Shown piece by piece: positions 12,381 through 24,275 of a DNA stretch of 64,000 bases. The position numbers and the translations under genes are program-made. The notes beneath the pieces are model-generated. The model was not told where the DNA came from. It ran no database searches and saw only the letters and a list, made by a program, of their open reading frames with translations. Source of the DNA: Sporodiniella umbellata (Eukaryota; Mucoromycota; Mucoromycetes; Mucorales; Rhizopodaceae); the NCBI GenBank assembly GCA_025677835.1, contig JAIXMR010000091.1:49209-113208 (forward strand). Reading direction: 5' to 3'. Position 1 is the first letter of the stretch; each line of letters begins with the position of its first letter.

Positions 12381-13559
12381 TTTTGTTTGTTTTCGTCTTT
12401 TTTTTTTGAAGAGGTCAAGGGATTATCAATTTTGAGTTTGATAATGGAAAAAAAACCCAACAGTTCTTGCTTTTTAAATAGAATAGCTGAGTGGAGGCTG
12501 CTCTTCCATAGAAAACTTGCTTAATAAGACACTGCTTACAAAGCCAATAAATTCACTTACCGATACAAATGTCATAAAATGGACATATCAAAAGCTACTT
12601 GGAATTCTTAGCTGCTCAAAATGACGAAGCAAAATAATTGAAATAAGCTAGATTTATGTTTTTAAACTCTTTTTTCTTTGAACAGGAGAGCTAACAATGC
12701 AAACTTGTCTCTCTGATGAGTACGAGTGCTAGCGCAAAAACCTAATGATCGGAGAAAACTTTGCATTAAACTTTGTGACTTAGCGATGCTATAGTGACAG
12801 TGGCTCTGTTCTACAGATTTGCTCATAGGTTAGGGCTGAGATTGGTTTTCACTACAAGTTTCTTTTATAATATTGAACTGAAGCAGATTCATTGGTCGAT
12901 ATCAAGGTCAAATAGCTTGTTTTTAGATACGTGTTGATTTAAAGCCATAGGCTTTGACCAATCAATTTGTAAAAGCAATTTTTTACATTAAAGTTAGCGT
13001 ACCAATAGTAAATCAAATAAAACACTTTGCTAGTACTAGAGTTTAAGCTGTACATTTTATTGCAATATTGTTTGATTCTATTGTTACTATTTAACGCCTG
13101 TCCAGTATCATAGACTTCCAACTCTGGTAGCTTCTTTGGAATGACAGAGTTTTTGGTATCATTCCCTGTCTTTATAAAGATGATGTTTGTTTTTTGAATA
13201 TTCATAAACAAAATACATTCACTTAAAAAGACGTAAAAACTTCAAAGCAACTCAAGACGAAGCAAGATAAGCAAAAGAGGGCTGTAGTTATTTAGAGTAC
13301 ACTGCTTAATATTTAGCAGTGTCCTCCAAAAAAAAAAGCCATCCTTTAACTTGATGTATTCGGTCGTGAAGAGTAAGCTTCCTTTTTTGTGGAAAGCTTT
13401 TACTAAATAAACCCTAAGATTGTTCGGATCCTTTGTTTCCCCCTTTTTTTTTTGCCTATGAATAATTCTAACACCTCAATAGTATAATTCAAAAAAAAAA
13501 AAAGGTCTTTTTACAGTGAGCAGAACAGTCTATTTGTTACAATATCTACATTAAACGAA
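12381..13559. other. Intergenic, no gene seen
   Basis: Lies upstream of the oxidoreductase and downstream of FAD synthase. AT-rich. An open frame on the minus strand near 12.94-13.21 kb is not recognisable and has biased, low-complexity composition. Confidence 0.5.
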
Positions 13560-14526
13560 TCATTTTTGCGATGATCCTGTTCTACCGCACCTTTCATGCA
13601 ATACATTTGTCAAATGACAAGCATGCCTGTAGCCACCTTCTATTTTCAAATCGGGGTTTGGGTGTGTGTTTTCCATGCTTCCTAAAGAAGTATATCTAAA
13701 GCATTATCAGTATTTTTTTAATTAAAAAAAAAACTTGGTATATACAATTTACCCTTGATCATAAAGAGAACAATAGGGTACACCTAGTTGAAGCAAAAAA
13801 CCCCATATATCTTTGTAATCCCAATCAATAATAGGTTGAACCCTCATAAACTCTGGCCAGCCTTTATCAGTTTTGTTGAAGTGTGTCAAGTTTTCTATAG
13901 AATAGAGTTTTAAGTCCATGGTACTGGAATTCAGATACTCTCGCACAAAACTTACCAGCATATGGATCTGTTCTTCTAATTCCCACAAAAATAGCTTGGG
14001 GCTTGTTGTCTAATCTATCCATGTATTGCTGTAAAGCTGCCTTCATTGGACCTGGTATATAAACACAGTCCAGCTTATATCTTCTTCTACACACTTTCAC
14101 AAAAGCGTCTACATGGGGAAAGGGGTTTGGATAGGTAATAAATACAGTTTTGATTGTTTGGTGCTCATATCCAAGCCGTGACATTGCAGCTGCAACTAGG
14201 TGCAGTAGCACAGTACAGTCTTTTCCTCCATTAAAAGAAAGCGAGATGGCCGATTCTCTAAAATAAACTTTAGCCCACAATCTCTGTGCTATAGCTTAGG
14301 AGCTATAACTAGTAATTTACCCATATTCCCTATAGGCTTTTTCAATAGTTTCTAGTGCCTCCCTAACATTGCGCCCAAGAGAAGTGGTATCCGATTCAGC
14401 AAGGTTATAAACTGATTGCTCGATGAATTTGAAATCGAAAAGCTCAGTTTGTAAAAAATGGGAATCTATATTTTGATGTGTGCATCCATTGTTTAGGGAC
14501 TCAGTCGACAACCCAGAGATTTCCAT
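13560..14526 (-). CDS. FAD1: FAD synthase (FMN adenylyltransferase)
   Basis: Transfers AMP from ATP to FMN to make FAD; the fold is that of the PAPS-reductase/ATP-pyrophosphatase group, as in yeast Fad1. Four exons on the minus strand: 14526-14321, 14257-13956, 13894-13753, 13695-13560, giving 261 residues. The P-loop-like ATP site is [16 protein letters not shown] (residues ~75-90). Further family signs are GIRRTDPYA, the block [18 protein letters not shown] and the tail [15 protein letters not shown]. Typical length is 260-310. The third intron has a T/A homopolymer. Start at 14526 is the only in-frame ATG before the ATP site. Confidence 0.92.
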
Positions 14527-15448
14527 TTGTCTGTATAACGGTAGAAGAGAAGGAAAAAGGCCAATGATGCTTTTAAAAGGCTGATTTTTAATTTAGTTAA
14601 CACTCATGTGAAAGGCCGCAGTAATTTAAGTCTTTTGGTGCAATAAGAGCGTAGATGAAAAAATTAGAAATTGTTAAACCAACTTAGTTTACGGTATGCG
14701 GGCTTAAAACAACTACTAAATACGAATTTTGGTAGTTTAGCTGCTATTGAGCTTTGGAATTTGAGCATGAGCTTTTTTTTGGTCACCATAACAAGGAAAA
14801 ATTGCCGTTGGTTATTTCCGACTCACCTATAGCGCAGCTTTTTTTTCGGAGTGTATTTAACGCTCCTGATTGTACCATTTGTACAGTCTGGCTTATTAAA
14901 CTTGGGACACTTGTTTTTTTTCTTATAGAGGTAGCGTGTTACCACAATTCGAATTTATTTAACATCAACTAGCCAACAAGCCTGTGAGACTACCAGAGAA
15001 TAGGTTTTTTTCTGCACTTTATGATTTTTTTGGCACGAAATACGTTTTTTTTAAGAACTAAGCAAGTAGATAATATACATCGATAATCATTAAATTAGTA
15101 TAATTTTGGTAACCTTGAACAGTAATTGACCTGCAAGCTCTAGGAAGATGCGGTGTCAAATTTTCTGCTGTATCAAGCGAGCTTCTCTTGACATCGCTTT
15201 TTATTTTTGACCAGAACTTTTCGGTCGATTTTTAAAAAGAATAAGGAGGCACAAATAAAGGCTTATACGCTCTCTTATTAATAACATGAGCAGTAAATAC
15301 AACGTGACCAATTCTACAATCATCTGTTACTGTCAATAAATAAAAATTCGCTTTTTTTTTAGGACAATGTTTATACTTTTTTTCAAACTTTTCTGCAGTC
15401 ATCTCTGTCAAAGGATCAATTGTTTGGAAATTAACTACTCTAAAATAG
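14527..15448. other. Intergenic, possible 5' part of a small gene
   Basis: Mostly AT-rich with no recognisable gene. The right edge may contain the first exon or exons of the unresolved small gene at 15449-15821. One model starts at ATG 15286 and uses a short exon after the T9AG at 15353-15362, but I could not confirm it. Confidence 0.4.
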
Positions 15449-15821
15449 GTAATTCATCCAAAGATGCTCATATTAGCATCTCTTTGCTTGTCAACAGCAA
15501 TACTCGCTGGCTCTCCTCCACTTTAGACCAAGCACGCCCTCCTATCATACTCGTATCAAAGCCCGCTTCATCTGTAGGTATACAATTCTTTTCCATTCGA
15601 CGCCAATTTCTTCTCATCTAATTACCGCCTCACAAACAAAATAAGGTGTTTGTTTAGCGTCTCTTTCTTTGTTTTATATAGCTGCTGTCTTTTACGGAAA
15701 AGTACAAGTTACTGTTACATGCTTCTACAGAGAAGAGATAGAAATGTTTTCCAAGTCCAGAAATCGCTTGAGAGCTTTTTTTTTTCGGTCAACTCAAGTG
15801 TTACGGACTTGTGTTTATTAA
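15449..15821 (+). CDS. Unrecognised small spliced gene (3' part)
   Basis: Two exons splice cleanly: 15449-15577 and 15682-15821. The first follows a good acceptor (TTAACTACTCTAAAATAG, with a TAAC branch site) and reads SSKDAHISISLLVNSNTRWL, ending KPASSV. The second continues AAVFYGKVQVTVTCFYREE and ends at TAA 15819-15821. Composition is coding-like, unlike the flanks, and the frame holds across the intron (GTATAC...TATATAG). The start lies upstream and is not settled. I do not recognise the family; alternating hydrophobic residues suggest a small beta-rich domain of the kind seen in roadblock/LAMTOR-type proteins, but this is a guess. Confidence 0.42.
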
Positions 15822-16196
15822 GACAAAAACAGAGAGTGCTAACCAAAAGGCTTTTGTTTCGTGTCTGACAGATAATGGCACTCAAATGATCCAAACTCAG
15901 TCTATCTGGTAGCTGAAAAGTAAAAGTCGTAATTTGTCGAATATCTAGACGCGTCCATAATAATCTACCTGATTGTGTTTTAAACTCTCAATCCTATTTC
16001 ATGTAAGCTTTAGTTTATCGTCAGTAAAATAGTGGGCGCCACAAAAAGAGAGCGGCCAATCTGTATGCTCTATTGTGAAATAGACTTATAGCGACAAATT
16101 TGAAGATCACTGAGAACGAACTACACTTTTCTGAACAGTCACAGCCCCTGTGTATCTCTCTAGACTTTTTGCCTTTTGTTTGAACTCAACTTCTAA
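15822..16196. other. Intergenic, Tim10 upstream region
   Basis: No gene is visible. This 375-bp stretch should contain the Tim10 promoter; I see no clear TATA element. Confidence 0.5.
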
Positions 16197-16543
16197 ATGA
16201 GCTGGAATAGTAGCTATGCACAAAACATTGTAGATCCTCAACATCTGATAGAGGCTGAACAGCAAGTCGAAGTTTTCATGGGAATGTATAATAGGTTCGA
16301 TCTGACCTCCTTTCGACCCTTTACTTTGTTTTTGACTTTTATCTTTTAAATAGAATCATAAAAGCTTGTCAAGATAAATGCATTCCTAATAATTACCACG
16401 AGCCTGATTTGAACAAAGGAGAACAGAAATGTATAGACCGTTGTGTTCCAAAATACATGTCAATACAGTTCATGTTGGGAGAAAAAATGCGGCATTTAGC
16501 GCCTCAGCCTCAGAACAATAACAGCTACACTAGTTATTCTTAG
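16197..16543 (+). CDS. TIM10: Mitochondrial import chaperone Tim10
   Basis: Small Tim chaperone of the intermembrane space that guides hydrophobic carrier precursors to the TIM22 complex as a hexamer with Tim9. Two exons (16197-16294, 16354-16543) give 95 residues. The twin CX3C motifs are CQDKC and CIDRC (residues ~38-62), spaced by 15 residues as in the family. The N-terminal helix (LIEAEQQVEVFMGMYNRI) and the downstream KYMSIQFMLGEKM helix fit Tim10 better than Tim9. The 59-bp intron splits the Arg codon just before the first CX3C. The tail is short and Asn/Gln-rich. Confidence 0.9.
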
Positions 16544-17455
16544 ACTATAGCAGTATCATAAATAAACACTAAGATTCATAAGAGATTTAATGCAATAGTT
16601 GAAGAGAAATCTCTAGCAAAATCGTTTGAGTGAACAATATGGGAATATGACAATTTGATTTCTATACTGTTTTTGTTTGTCAATTGCAAAGTATCAATTC
16701 GACTAAGGGACATATTTTGGAAGCTGCTTAAGGTCACTGTCTGAACTTTATTCCATCCCTTTAAAGATTTTTATCTGTTTCTTTTATATATACCAAGGCC
16801 GGTTACTTTTGAGCGGTAGCTGGCATTGAGGCGTCATATATTTTGATACAAAGTCAATTTCCATTTGAAAGAAAAAAATACCTAAACTTTACGCAAGCAG
16901 AATTTTGAGTAAGCTTTTACTAGTACTCAGCATGTGAGTTTCACTGCATGCCAGTGTTTGGTTGAAAAACAGTTTTCGTTACCATTATCTACGAAAAGAA
17001 ATGCAAGCGCGGATAATATAGGAGCAATTGCGAGAATGCTTTATTAGTAGATGTATGACTTATAATATACGATCTTGCAAATAGTTTATCCCTGGTGGAT
17101 TATTCTTTGTAGGCTAATAAATCAAACAAAGCTTGAATCATAAGACATATTCATAATTGGGAAAAGTGTCTACGAAAAGTCGTAAGTAATGATTTCTTTT
17201 TGCTCCAAATAACCGTGATGTCGTGTGATCTTGTAAGCATAGTGATACTGGTACGTGGGAAACCCCAGATTTTTAGAAATTAGGACACTATTTCCACTTG
17301 GTATTGTCGCGTTTTTTGAAATAAACTTGTTGCACTTTTTGGAAGGCTATTTTATCTGTGTGACTTTAAGTACGTCTAGTGCGACCAGGACTCTACTTTA
17401 TAAAAAGTCGATTTTCGCGAGCCCTTTTCTCTTTTTTCCTACAAAAAAAATAATA
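16544..17455. other. Intergenic, no gene seen
   Basis: AT-rich, no recognisable gene or repeat. The right end is the upstream region of the small single-TM gene. Confidence 0.5.
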
Positions 17456-17813
17456 ATGCCTAACCAAACTACTCCTAAAGGAGCCCTTTACTGGTACTTT
17501 GTTTTTTTTTGTACCACTTCTCACTTTTCTTATATTAGGGCTGTACCTATAACAGCAGCAATTGCTGCTACATATACAATCGCAAAGTCTAAAACCTCGA
17601 TAGCCCCGATATCGCCGCCTCTTGCATTTGTTCCCTCAGGAGAACCAAGCTTTGACTCTGCAAATCTAGCACGCATCCGCGACGATTGGAGAAACCGCAA
17701 TAAAGGCATTGGGCTAAGAGACGTGAGGTAACGTATACTAGATCTCAAACTAAAAGTGTACTAGAAACTGATGCAATGGTTTTTTGTGTAGTCGAAGTGG
17801 CGGCGGCGTTTAG
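17456..17813 (+). CDS. Small single-TM protein with RSGGGV C-terminus
   Basis: Three exons (17456-17493, 17539-17727, 17792-17813) encode 82 residues; both introns close in phase and have good signals (the second holds an AACTGAT branch site). The protein starts MPNQTTPKGALYWAVP, has one hydrophobic segment at residues ~13-27 (AVPITAAIAATYTIA), then Pro/Ser-rich sequence, a charged helix ARIRDDWRNRNKGIG and ends DVSRSGGGV. The last exon is only 22 nt. The short membrane anchor and C-terminal SGGG motif suggest a conserved fungal mitochondrial or ER small protein, but I cannot name it. An open frame on the opposite strand over the same DNA is a shadow. Confidence 0.6.
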
Positions 17814-19017
17814 TCACTTGGACCATTCTTGCATCACTTTTTAGCATACTGTGTATAACTATACCTTTTTTATGGCTTCATTTAATAAATCCGTAAAGTT
17901 TTTCTCGAAGAATTGTCAATTGTTACTGAGATTTTCCAAATCAAAAACTTTGTTTTAAGTGATCACAATTTCTCACGTTCACAAGTATTTGTGCACAATC
18001 AAGCGTTTGTGCAACAATTGTATAAACACAGGTACCTGAGAGTACAGTACGGCTGATGGATCTTGACGGTCCAAAAGAGGTAGTTTGCGGCTACGGTTTG
18101 TACGCATCATCTCGCTGATATCGTGATGTTTTTTTTCTATATATGAGATTCTAGGCTCGGTATTCAGTCGTGAGCTTTGATTCGCTAGCAATAAGGCAAG
18201 CTATTTTAGCCAATCATTGAGAATCTGCGTATAGAGGCCAGCCATCTCTCCGTGTTTTAAGATATAACGTTTTTGTCTTATAGCACACGATCATCGCTAT
18301 AAGCCCTCAAGTTCACATACGTTTATGGTTTTATACTATACAATGAAGCTGTTTAGCTTTACAGAGTATTGTGTTTGTGAAAGTTTTAATTTTTTTGATT
18401 TCGTCATTTCATCTTATTCGTGAAATGGCATAAAGGGGCTTTGTTTAAGCCTCATTAGAAAATCGAAAGTATATAATTTATATTTACTAATACTAGGTAG
18501 ACAGTTTGAAATCTATAAGAAAGTTAAGTTAAAAAACTTGCGCCTTTTTTTCTGCTTCTAATACCCATCGTGTATTTCATAAATTAATGCAGCATTACGT
18601 TCTTAAAATCTTGAGTGTACAAAAAGGGACTGAGATATTTCTCAATGCTGTTGTTGATCAATTCTATGTTATAGCGTGTGCATAAGCTGTTAAAGGCTAT
18701 CTATTAAACAACATACCAAAGCGTTACTAGTTCTTGGAATTTTCAGTTCCAAAGGTTTTTACAGTACCTGAAAGATACATATATAACAGAATATCAAATT
18801 TAAACTAGATTTAATATGTTTACTATGAAGCTGTGCAAACCAAGTATCTCAATTTTTCCTAAAACGTACTGCTGTTGCTTTTTTACTGGCTGATTGCACT
18901 TCAATCTCATTTGCTTTCCAAAAGGAGCAACTTCGCGTGTCACAAAGATTTATGCTGTCAGTCCCATTATTTCGTCATCTGCGATTTTTCTTTCAACCCT
19001 TTACTTTATTTTTAAAT
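17814..19017. other. Intergenic, no gene seen
   Basis: AT-rich. A short minus-strand frame near 17.98-18.19 kb reads MMRTNRSRKLPLLDRQ and could be an exon fragment, but no partner exon was found. The right end is the twinfilin promoter. Confidence 0.45.
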
Positions 19018-20574
19018 ATGTCTACCCAAAGCGGTATTAAAGGTATTCTAAGTTCACTTTTTTTCAGCGCGTTGCTGATCGCTGTACGATACTTTTTACT
19101 TTTTTAGTTTCGGAGGAACTTTCAAGAACGTTTGCAGATGCTGTGTCGCAGGGAACCACTCGCATCATTCGTGTCTCAATCATAAACGGTAATCCCTTCA
19201 TTGCTTTTTTAAAAGATTTGAAAACTCAATTTTTCTTTTAAAATAGAATCCCTTGTTTCTAATGGGTCAACACCTGCACAGGGCACTTTTGAAAAAGGTA
19301 CGATTGGGTGAATGTACTAGACAGAGGTAAACATTTTGACTCTTTTTTTATTAGATTACCAACACGTAGCTGAATATTTGGAATCGAATACTCCTGCTTA
19401 TATTTTTGTTCGTCTCGATCAAAAAACATCAACAGGAGAGTACAATTGGTTGCTTCTTTCTTATGTACCTGACAACGCTAAAGTGCGAGACAAGATGCTG
19501 TATGCCTCTACACGTGCCACTTTGACTAAAGAGCTAGGGGACTATCGCTTTGTAGAAAGTATTTATGGAACAGATCAGGCAAGTTTTTTGCTACGTTAAA
19601 TATTCGGTGCTGTAAGACAAACGCTAACGTAAATGCTCAAATAGTCTGAATTTTCTTGGGATGGATACAAAAAGCATCTTGCTCACAAGTCAGCGGATGC
19701 ACCTTTGACAAGACGCGAACAAGAACTGGCTGAAATCAAAGCGGCAGAGGTTCGTAATATTGTTTGTGTATTCGAAATTGCTTGCTTATCAAAAACACTT
19801 AGGCCAAAGCAGTATCCGATTACCAAGGAACAACCTCTCGAAAAAACTATGCTCCTGGTGTTGCATTCCCTTTAACAGATAAGGCAATCGAGTCTCTTTC
19901 AGAGCTGAAAAAGGAAAAGGGCGATCGCGCACATAACTTTGTTTCTTTGGTATCCTATCAAAAAGAGTAGCAATGCATGGATATTCATAAGTACTCTAAT
20001 TTTTTTTTATAGTGTCTGGAAAACGAAAAGGTGGACGTCGATAAAGCAGCCAATGTTACTACTAAAGAGCTTCAAGCTACAATTAGCGCAGACTCTCCAA
20101 GATTTACTTTCTACATTTTTGACGATGGGTCTAAAGAATCGTTAGGTAAGTGCTTAGAATATTAACAAAAAAAAAAAGCAATGCACAAAAGCCAATCCTT
20201 CTTTAAAATAGTTTTTGTTTATACATGCCCTTCTACTTCAAAAATTAGAGAACGTATGTTATATTCTTCTTCCAAATTAAATATAATCACTGCCGCCAAA
20301 AACAACGCTTCAGTTGACATTATAAAGAAGGTAAACACAAGCGTTGACTCTACACTCTTTCTAACTGTTTTTGCAGTTTGAAACAAGTGATCTCGATGAT
20401 TTAACAGAGGAGTACTTTAAGGAAGAGCTGGATTTAAATACTCAATCGAACGATGGACCAACTACTGGAAGTATTGTAGGAGATCGCATCAATATGCTGG
20501 GCGGAACAAAACAAGGGTTCAAGCGTCCTGTAGCCCCAGGTAGAAGAAGACCAGGTGCTACATCTACAGCCTAG
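19018..20574 (+). CDS. Twinfilin (twin ADF-homology actin-binding protein)
   Basis: Cytosolic protein that sequesters actin monomers and caps or depolymerises filament ends. Nine exons: 19018-19033, 19108-19188, 19247-19297, 19355-19578, 19645-19749, 19803-19949, 20013-20145, 20212-20330, 20377-20574, giving 357 residues. The first ADF-H domain covers ~1-135 (SEELSRTFADAVSQGTTRII ... LLLSYVPDNAKVRDKMLYAS), the second ~170-310 (RFTFYIFDDGSKESLVFVYTCP is split over exons 7-8, then SKIRERMLYSSSK). The tail ends KRPVAPGRRRPGA, like the basic capping-protein/PIP2-binding tail of the family. Intron 4 (19579-19644) begins GC instead of GT (CAG|GCAAGT) and is the only way to keep the frame. The first exon is just 16 nt. 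Confidence 0.93.
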
Positions 20575-21750
20575 ATAAGGCATCGAAAACTTAAGACAGA
20601 ATAAATATCACCTCAAAATCGGCTATACTAAATTCATTTTATACAAGAAACAAATTAAAATACTGGTTATATAAAACAATTTTTTGCTAACTGGATTATC
20701 AAGAAAGCTTTTTGAGAAAAAACTTCGCAGTGTTCCTTTTTTTCTTCACTGATAGACCACTATCGAAATAATCAGAGAGCATCAAATTTAATTAGAACAA
20801 TCTTCCCTTTCGGTCTCTGAGTACAACTGGAAATGTCTTAAAATGTGTTTACTATCTATTTCGAAATACTTTCGTTTGATACCACTCTTTCTTTGTTAAC
20901 TAAAATAGCTCAATCAGACTAAGAGAATTCGTACATAGGTACAGCTTCTAAAGTCCATTAGGATTCTACCACGTAAAAGCGTTTTGGGCTTTTTTTTTTC
21001 AAGTATTTTTTTCTCTTCAGAAAAAATCTAGCCATAGCCAAAGGCTACTAAAAGGAAATTGCTATAACGCCAACATTGATACGATTTCAAAAAAAAAATA
21101 AGCGTAATACTCTTATGAGCATAAGCAACAACATCTTTCAGGTTGATTTTGAGTGAATGTTTTAATATCTACACAGTGTATGCTAGCTAAGTAAGAGGCT
21201 TTCGAAATGTTTGGTAGTAGCCCATACATCTTAAATGTGGTTACAGCTAAATTTGCTTTTTTCTAAATGTGATGTAAGGTTTACTTTCTTGTTATGGTCT
21301 CACGCTTTGATACTTCAAAAGCTCCCAAAAATCAAATAAAACCAGCTTTAATCTGACTAAACCTGTTATATGTTGTCAAAATTAACCTAAACGGTATTGC
21401 TTAGAATTATTTGCTAGTACATATATTCCAGTATAGTTTGTAAACTTACTAAAAACCAACATAGTGGATAAAGAAATATTAGTCAGTTAGAAATGCAACT
21501 TTATGTCTGCGGGAAAATTGCATGGTTTACCGGTAGGCTAATAAAAATTTAGACTAAGAAGACAGAACATGTCATTAGGCATATCTAGACTATCTCGAGC
21601 TACATAAAACTATTTAGAAAAGTCTACCCGTTTTAAAATACAGTGGACTAATGCAAGTCACAACCTGTTTTATTGAGCTTAAAGAATAATCATGCTTTTA
21701 CTTTCGGCGATCTACTTACAATTTTCAAAAACTTAAGCAAAAACATAAAC
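20575..21750. other. Intergenic, no gene seen
   Basis: AT-rich 1.2-kb spacer between two same-strand genes. It should contain the twinfilin 3' end and RNase H1 promoter. No repeat or open frame stands out. Confidence 0.5.
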
Positions 21751-22623
21751 ATGGCATATTTTTATGCTGTGAAATCTGGAAGAAGGCCAGGTGTCTACAA
21801 TTCCTGGCCTGAATGTAAGGAAGAGGTTCTTGGAATCAGAGGGGCAATACATAAAAAATTTCGAACAAGAGAAAAAGCAGAAGAGTTCATGAATGAAGGT
21901 TTTTTTTTTTAGTTTTTTGTGTGTGTTTTTTTTTGTCTCATTTCTAGGACTGTAGGCTGCGCCACAAACCCTACAACGAATCACCATCAACCACTGTCTA
22001 ATGAAGCAAAGTCTGATGTAATGAAGCCCATTGAACAAGAGCTTGCTGAAAAAAAACCTGATCGAATCACGCCTATATTTAGCAAGCCCCAACAAGTTAA
22101 GCGTAGGCTAGAAAATACAGAGTTTAGTGACACAAAAAGGAATAGATATGATCTACCTACAAATGCATACACAAAAAAAAGAAAAATGGTTGTTTATACA
22201 GATGGTGCTTGCTCTGGCAACGGCCAGACAGGTGCCCGAGCAGGCTATGGCGTATTTTGGGGCGATAATGACTCTAGAAATATTAGTGAAAGACTAAAGG
22301 GAAACCAAACCAATCAAAGAGCCGAAGCTACAGCTGTAATTCATGCTTTGAAACAAAGTCAAAGCGACTCTGAACTGTTAGAGGTCAGAACCGATTCACA
22401 GTACATTATAAAAGCAATTACAGACTGGTCTGTTGCATGGAAGAAAAATGGGTGGATGTCCTCTAAGAACAAGCCAGTTGAAAATAGGGATGTTTTTGAA
22501 AATATCCTAGACTTAATTAGCTCCCGAAAAGGGCCCGTTGAATTTGTTTATGTCCCTGGGCACTCAGGTGAAGAAGGAAATGAAAAAGCAGATCAATTGG
22601 CAGTTGCAGGAGCACAGAAGTAG
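21751..22623 (+). CDS. Ribonuclease H1
   Basis: Endonuclease cutting the RNA strand of RNA-DNA hybrids in the nucleus and/or mitochondria. Two exons (21751-21898, 21956-22623) give 271 residues. The N-terminal hybrid-binding domain is residues 2-50 (FYAVKSGRRPGVYNSWPECK ... KKFRTREKAEEFMNEG). A basic linker follows. The catalytic domain (~125-271) holds all four acidic residues and the histidine: YTDGACSGNG, NQRAEATAV, RTDSQYIIKA and GHSGEEGNEKADQLA. The acceptor I use (GACTGTAG|GC, 21955) is the one that avoids a stop. A mitochondrial presequence is not evident at this start. Confidence 0.94.
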
Positions 22624-22967
22624 TTATACCTTTTTTCTAAGCAAAATGCGTAGGCTTAGTTTTTTGCTTTGTAAAATAAAACCACCTGATCTTTTACAAT
22701 GCTTTTGCAGTAGCTGGCTGTTGTAGAACCTCTTTAGGCTTGCGATAGGTGCCCATACCTAGAAGCTGTAAAACACTGGAGGTTTAAGGTAGATATTGGT
22801 ATGATTGAACTTTATAATTGTTTACGTAAACTCATAAGATCGAAAATGTGATTCGCCTCTTATATTTTTGTTTTATCAGGACAATTGTGAGTTTTGCGTA
22901 TGTATCGGAAATGACTGGAATTGATATAACTTCAGGTAGGTATGCAGAATGATTTTATTAAGTGTAA
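22624..22967. other. Convergent intergenic spacer
   Basis: 344 bp between the converging ends of RNase H1 (+) and the palmitoyltransferase (-). No gene; presumably holds both 3' UTRs. Confidence 0.6.
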
Positions 22968-24275
22968 TTATATGTCTTTGAGATCTTCGATATCTTGGCT
23001 ATCCTGCTGAGATAACATATGCTCTCTTTGGCTTGATTCAGATAACATATAAAACTCTTGACACTTCTCAAAAACGCGGCCAGTACCTCTAGGTGGAATA
23101 GGTATTGGGAAAAAAATAGTGTACCACGGGCTATTTGAGTACTGTTTTTAATACTGATACAGAAATAAACGGTTATAGGCACTTACTACTGTTCACAAAC
23201 ATTGAAAAATCGCTTCAAGTTTTCTTTCGCCCCAAAGTCATACATATTTACAAACTTTTCTCCTTGTGATTTACAGACTGCTTTGTCATAGTGGTTGTTG
23301 TAAAACTCTACTGTAGTCTGTGCTGTCGCGATCTAACATTATAAATTAAAAGATGTCAGTGTCTTGCTGCCTTACGAGATAGTAGTGCCAAGAGCATAGT
23401 CCAAATATCGCCACACCCATACAAATTGCCAAGATGACTGAAAAAGCAAGTAAAGCTCTAGGGAAATAATAGGGCCACTAAAGAAATAGTCAGAAACCCA
23501 CTCTTAAAATCACTTTTTTTTAACTGACATCGAGCTCATTAAAATCCATACAAAGTATAAATGGTCTCCATCCAAAAATGACAAAGTAAGCTGCTGCAAC
23601 TACCACGTAGGTCATAAATAGTACAAAATATCGATAGTTAAAATGTCCAACACAGTTATGTATCCATGGACCTATTTGTCGAATAAAATGGGCACTCTTT
23701 CCTTGCAAAATAATAAAAAGAACTTACAATGATGATCAAACTTCAAAACGCAATCGTTACACACACTACAATGATGGGCTCTTTCGGGCTTTGGCAGCTG
23801 ACCTATTGAAGAAGTTCAGCCACATCATTGTTTTACTATGGTTTGAAATTGTTTTTGAGATGTATAATTACATTTTGCGCATATTTTAGGGAATTGAGTT
23901 TGCTCTTCCATTTCCAGTAACATCGTTCCTGTCGAGGCATCGTTGCTCTGTTTTAATGATTATTAGATTGCAATATTGATCTAAGAAAAGCTTTTCGGTT
24001 CATTTTACATCTGATTTTCTGTATTCCTTCATATTTCCAGGAGAAGTGGTAATCGCCATGTAGTAGTGGAAATGTATTGAGTAAACTATATACAGTGTAA
24101 AGAGCAAAGTCAAGCCATTATAAGCTTTGTATAATATAGAAGTGTTTGCCCATGAATGGCTGTATGGAAACACTACTAAATAGTATGCGAGAGCACACAT
24201 ATCAAGCAGTAGTACCGCAATAGCAATAAATAGCGGCCCAATACCAGAGATTGCTTTATCTACAACTTTTGTCAT
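22968..24275 (-). CDS. DHHC palmitoyltransferase
   Basis: Membrane S-acyltransferase that puts palmitate on cysteines of cytosolic proteins. Seven exons on the minus strand: 24275-24009, 23947-23872, 23802-23728, 23671-23529, 23477-23376, 23332-23187, 23130-22968, giving 323 residues. Four membrane segments are visible (two before and two after the cysteine-rich domain). The DHHC-CRD runs [20 protein letters not shown], then [20 protein letters not shown], the active-site DHHC being cut by an intron. It resembles the ZDHHC16/Pfa class. Late exons carry [20 protein letters not shown]. The tail is acidic. An upstream in-frame extension has no ATG. Confidence 0.92.

Noticed and set aside
12939..13211. 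90-codon minus-strand frame
   Set aside because: Unrecognisable, high Asn/Lys/Tyr content typical of AT-rich non-coding DNA.
17530..17748. 72-codon frame opposite the small TM gene
   Set aside because: Mirror of the plus-strand exon; the plus strand has consistent splice sites and a better protein.
17979..18191. Minus-strand frame with MMRTNRSRKLPLLDRQDPSA
   Set aside because: Composition is interesting and a donor follows (CAG|GTACC), but no downstream exon was found before the neighbouring gene.
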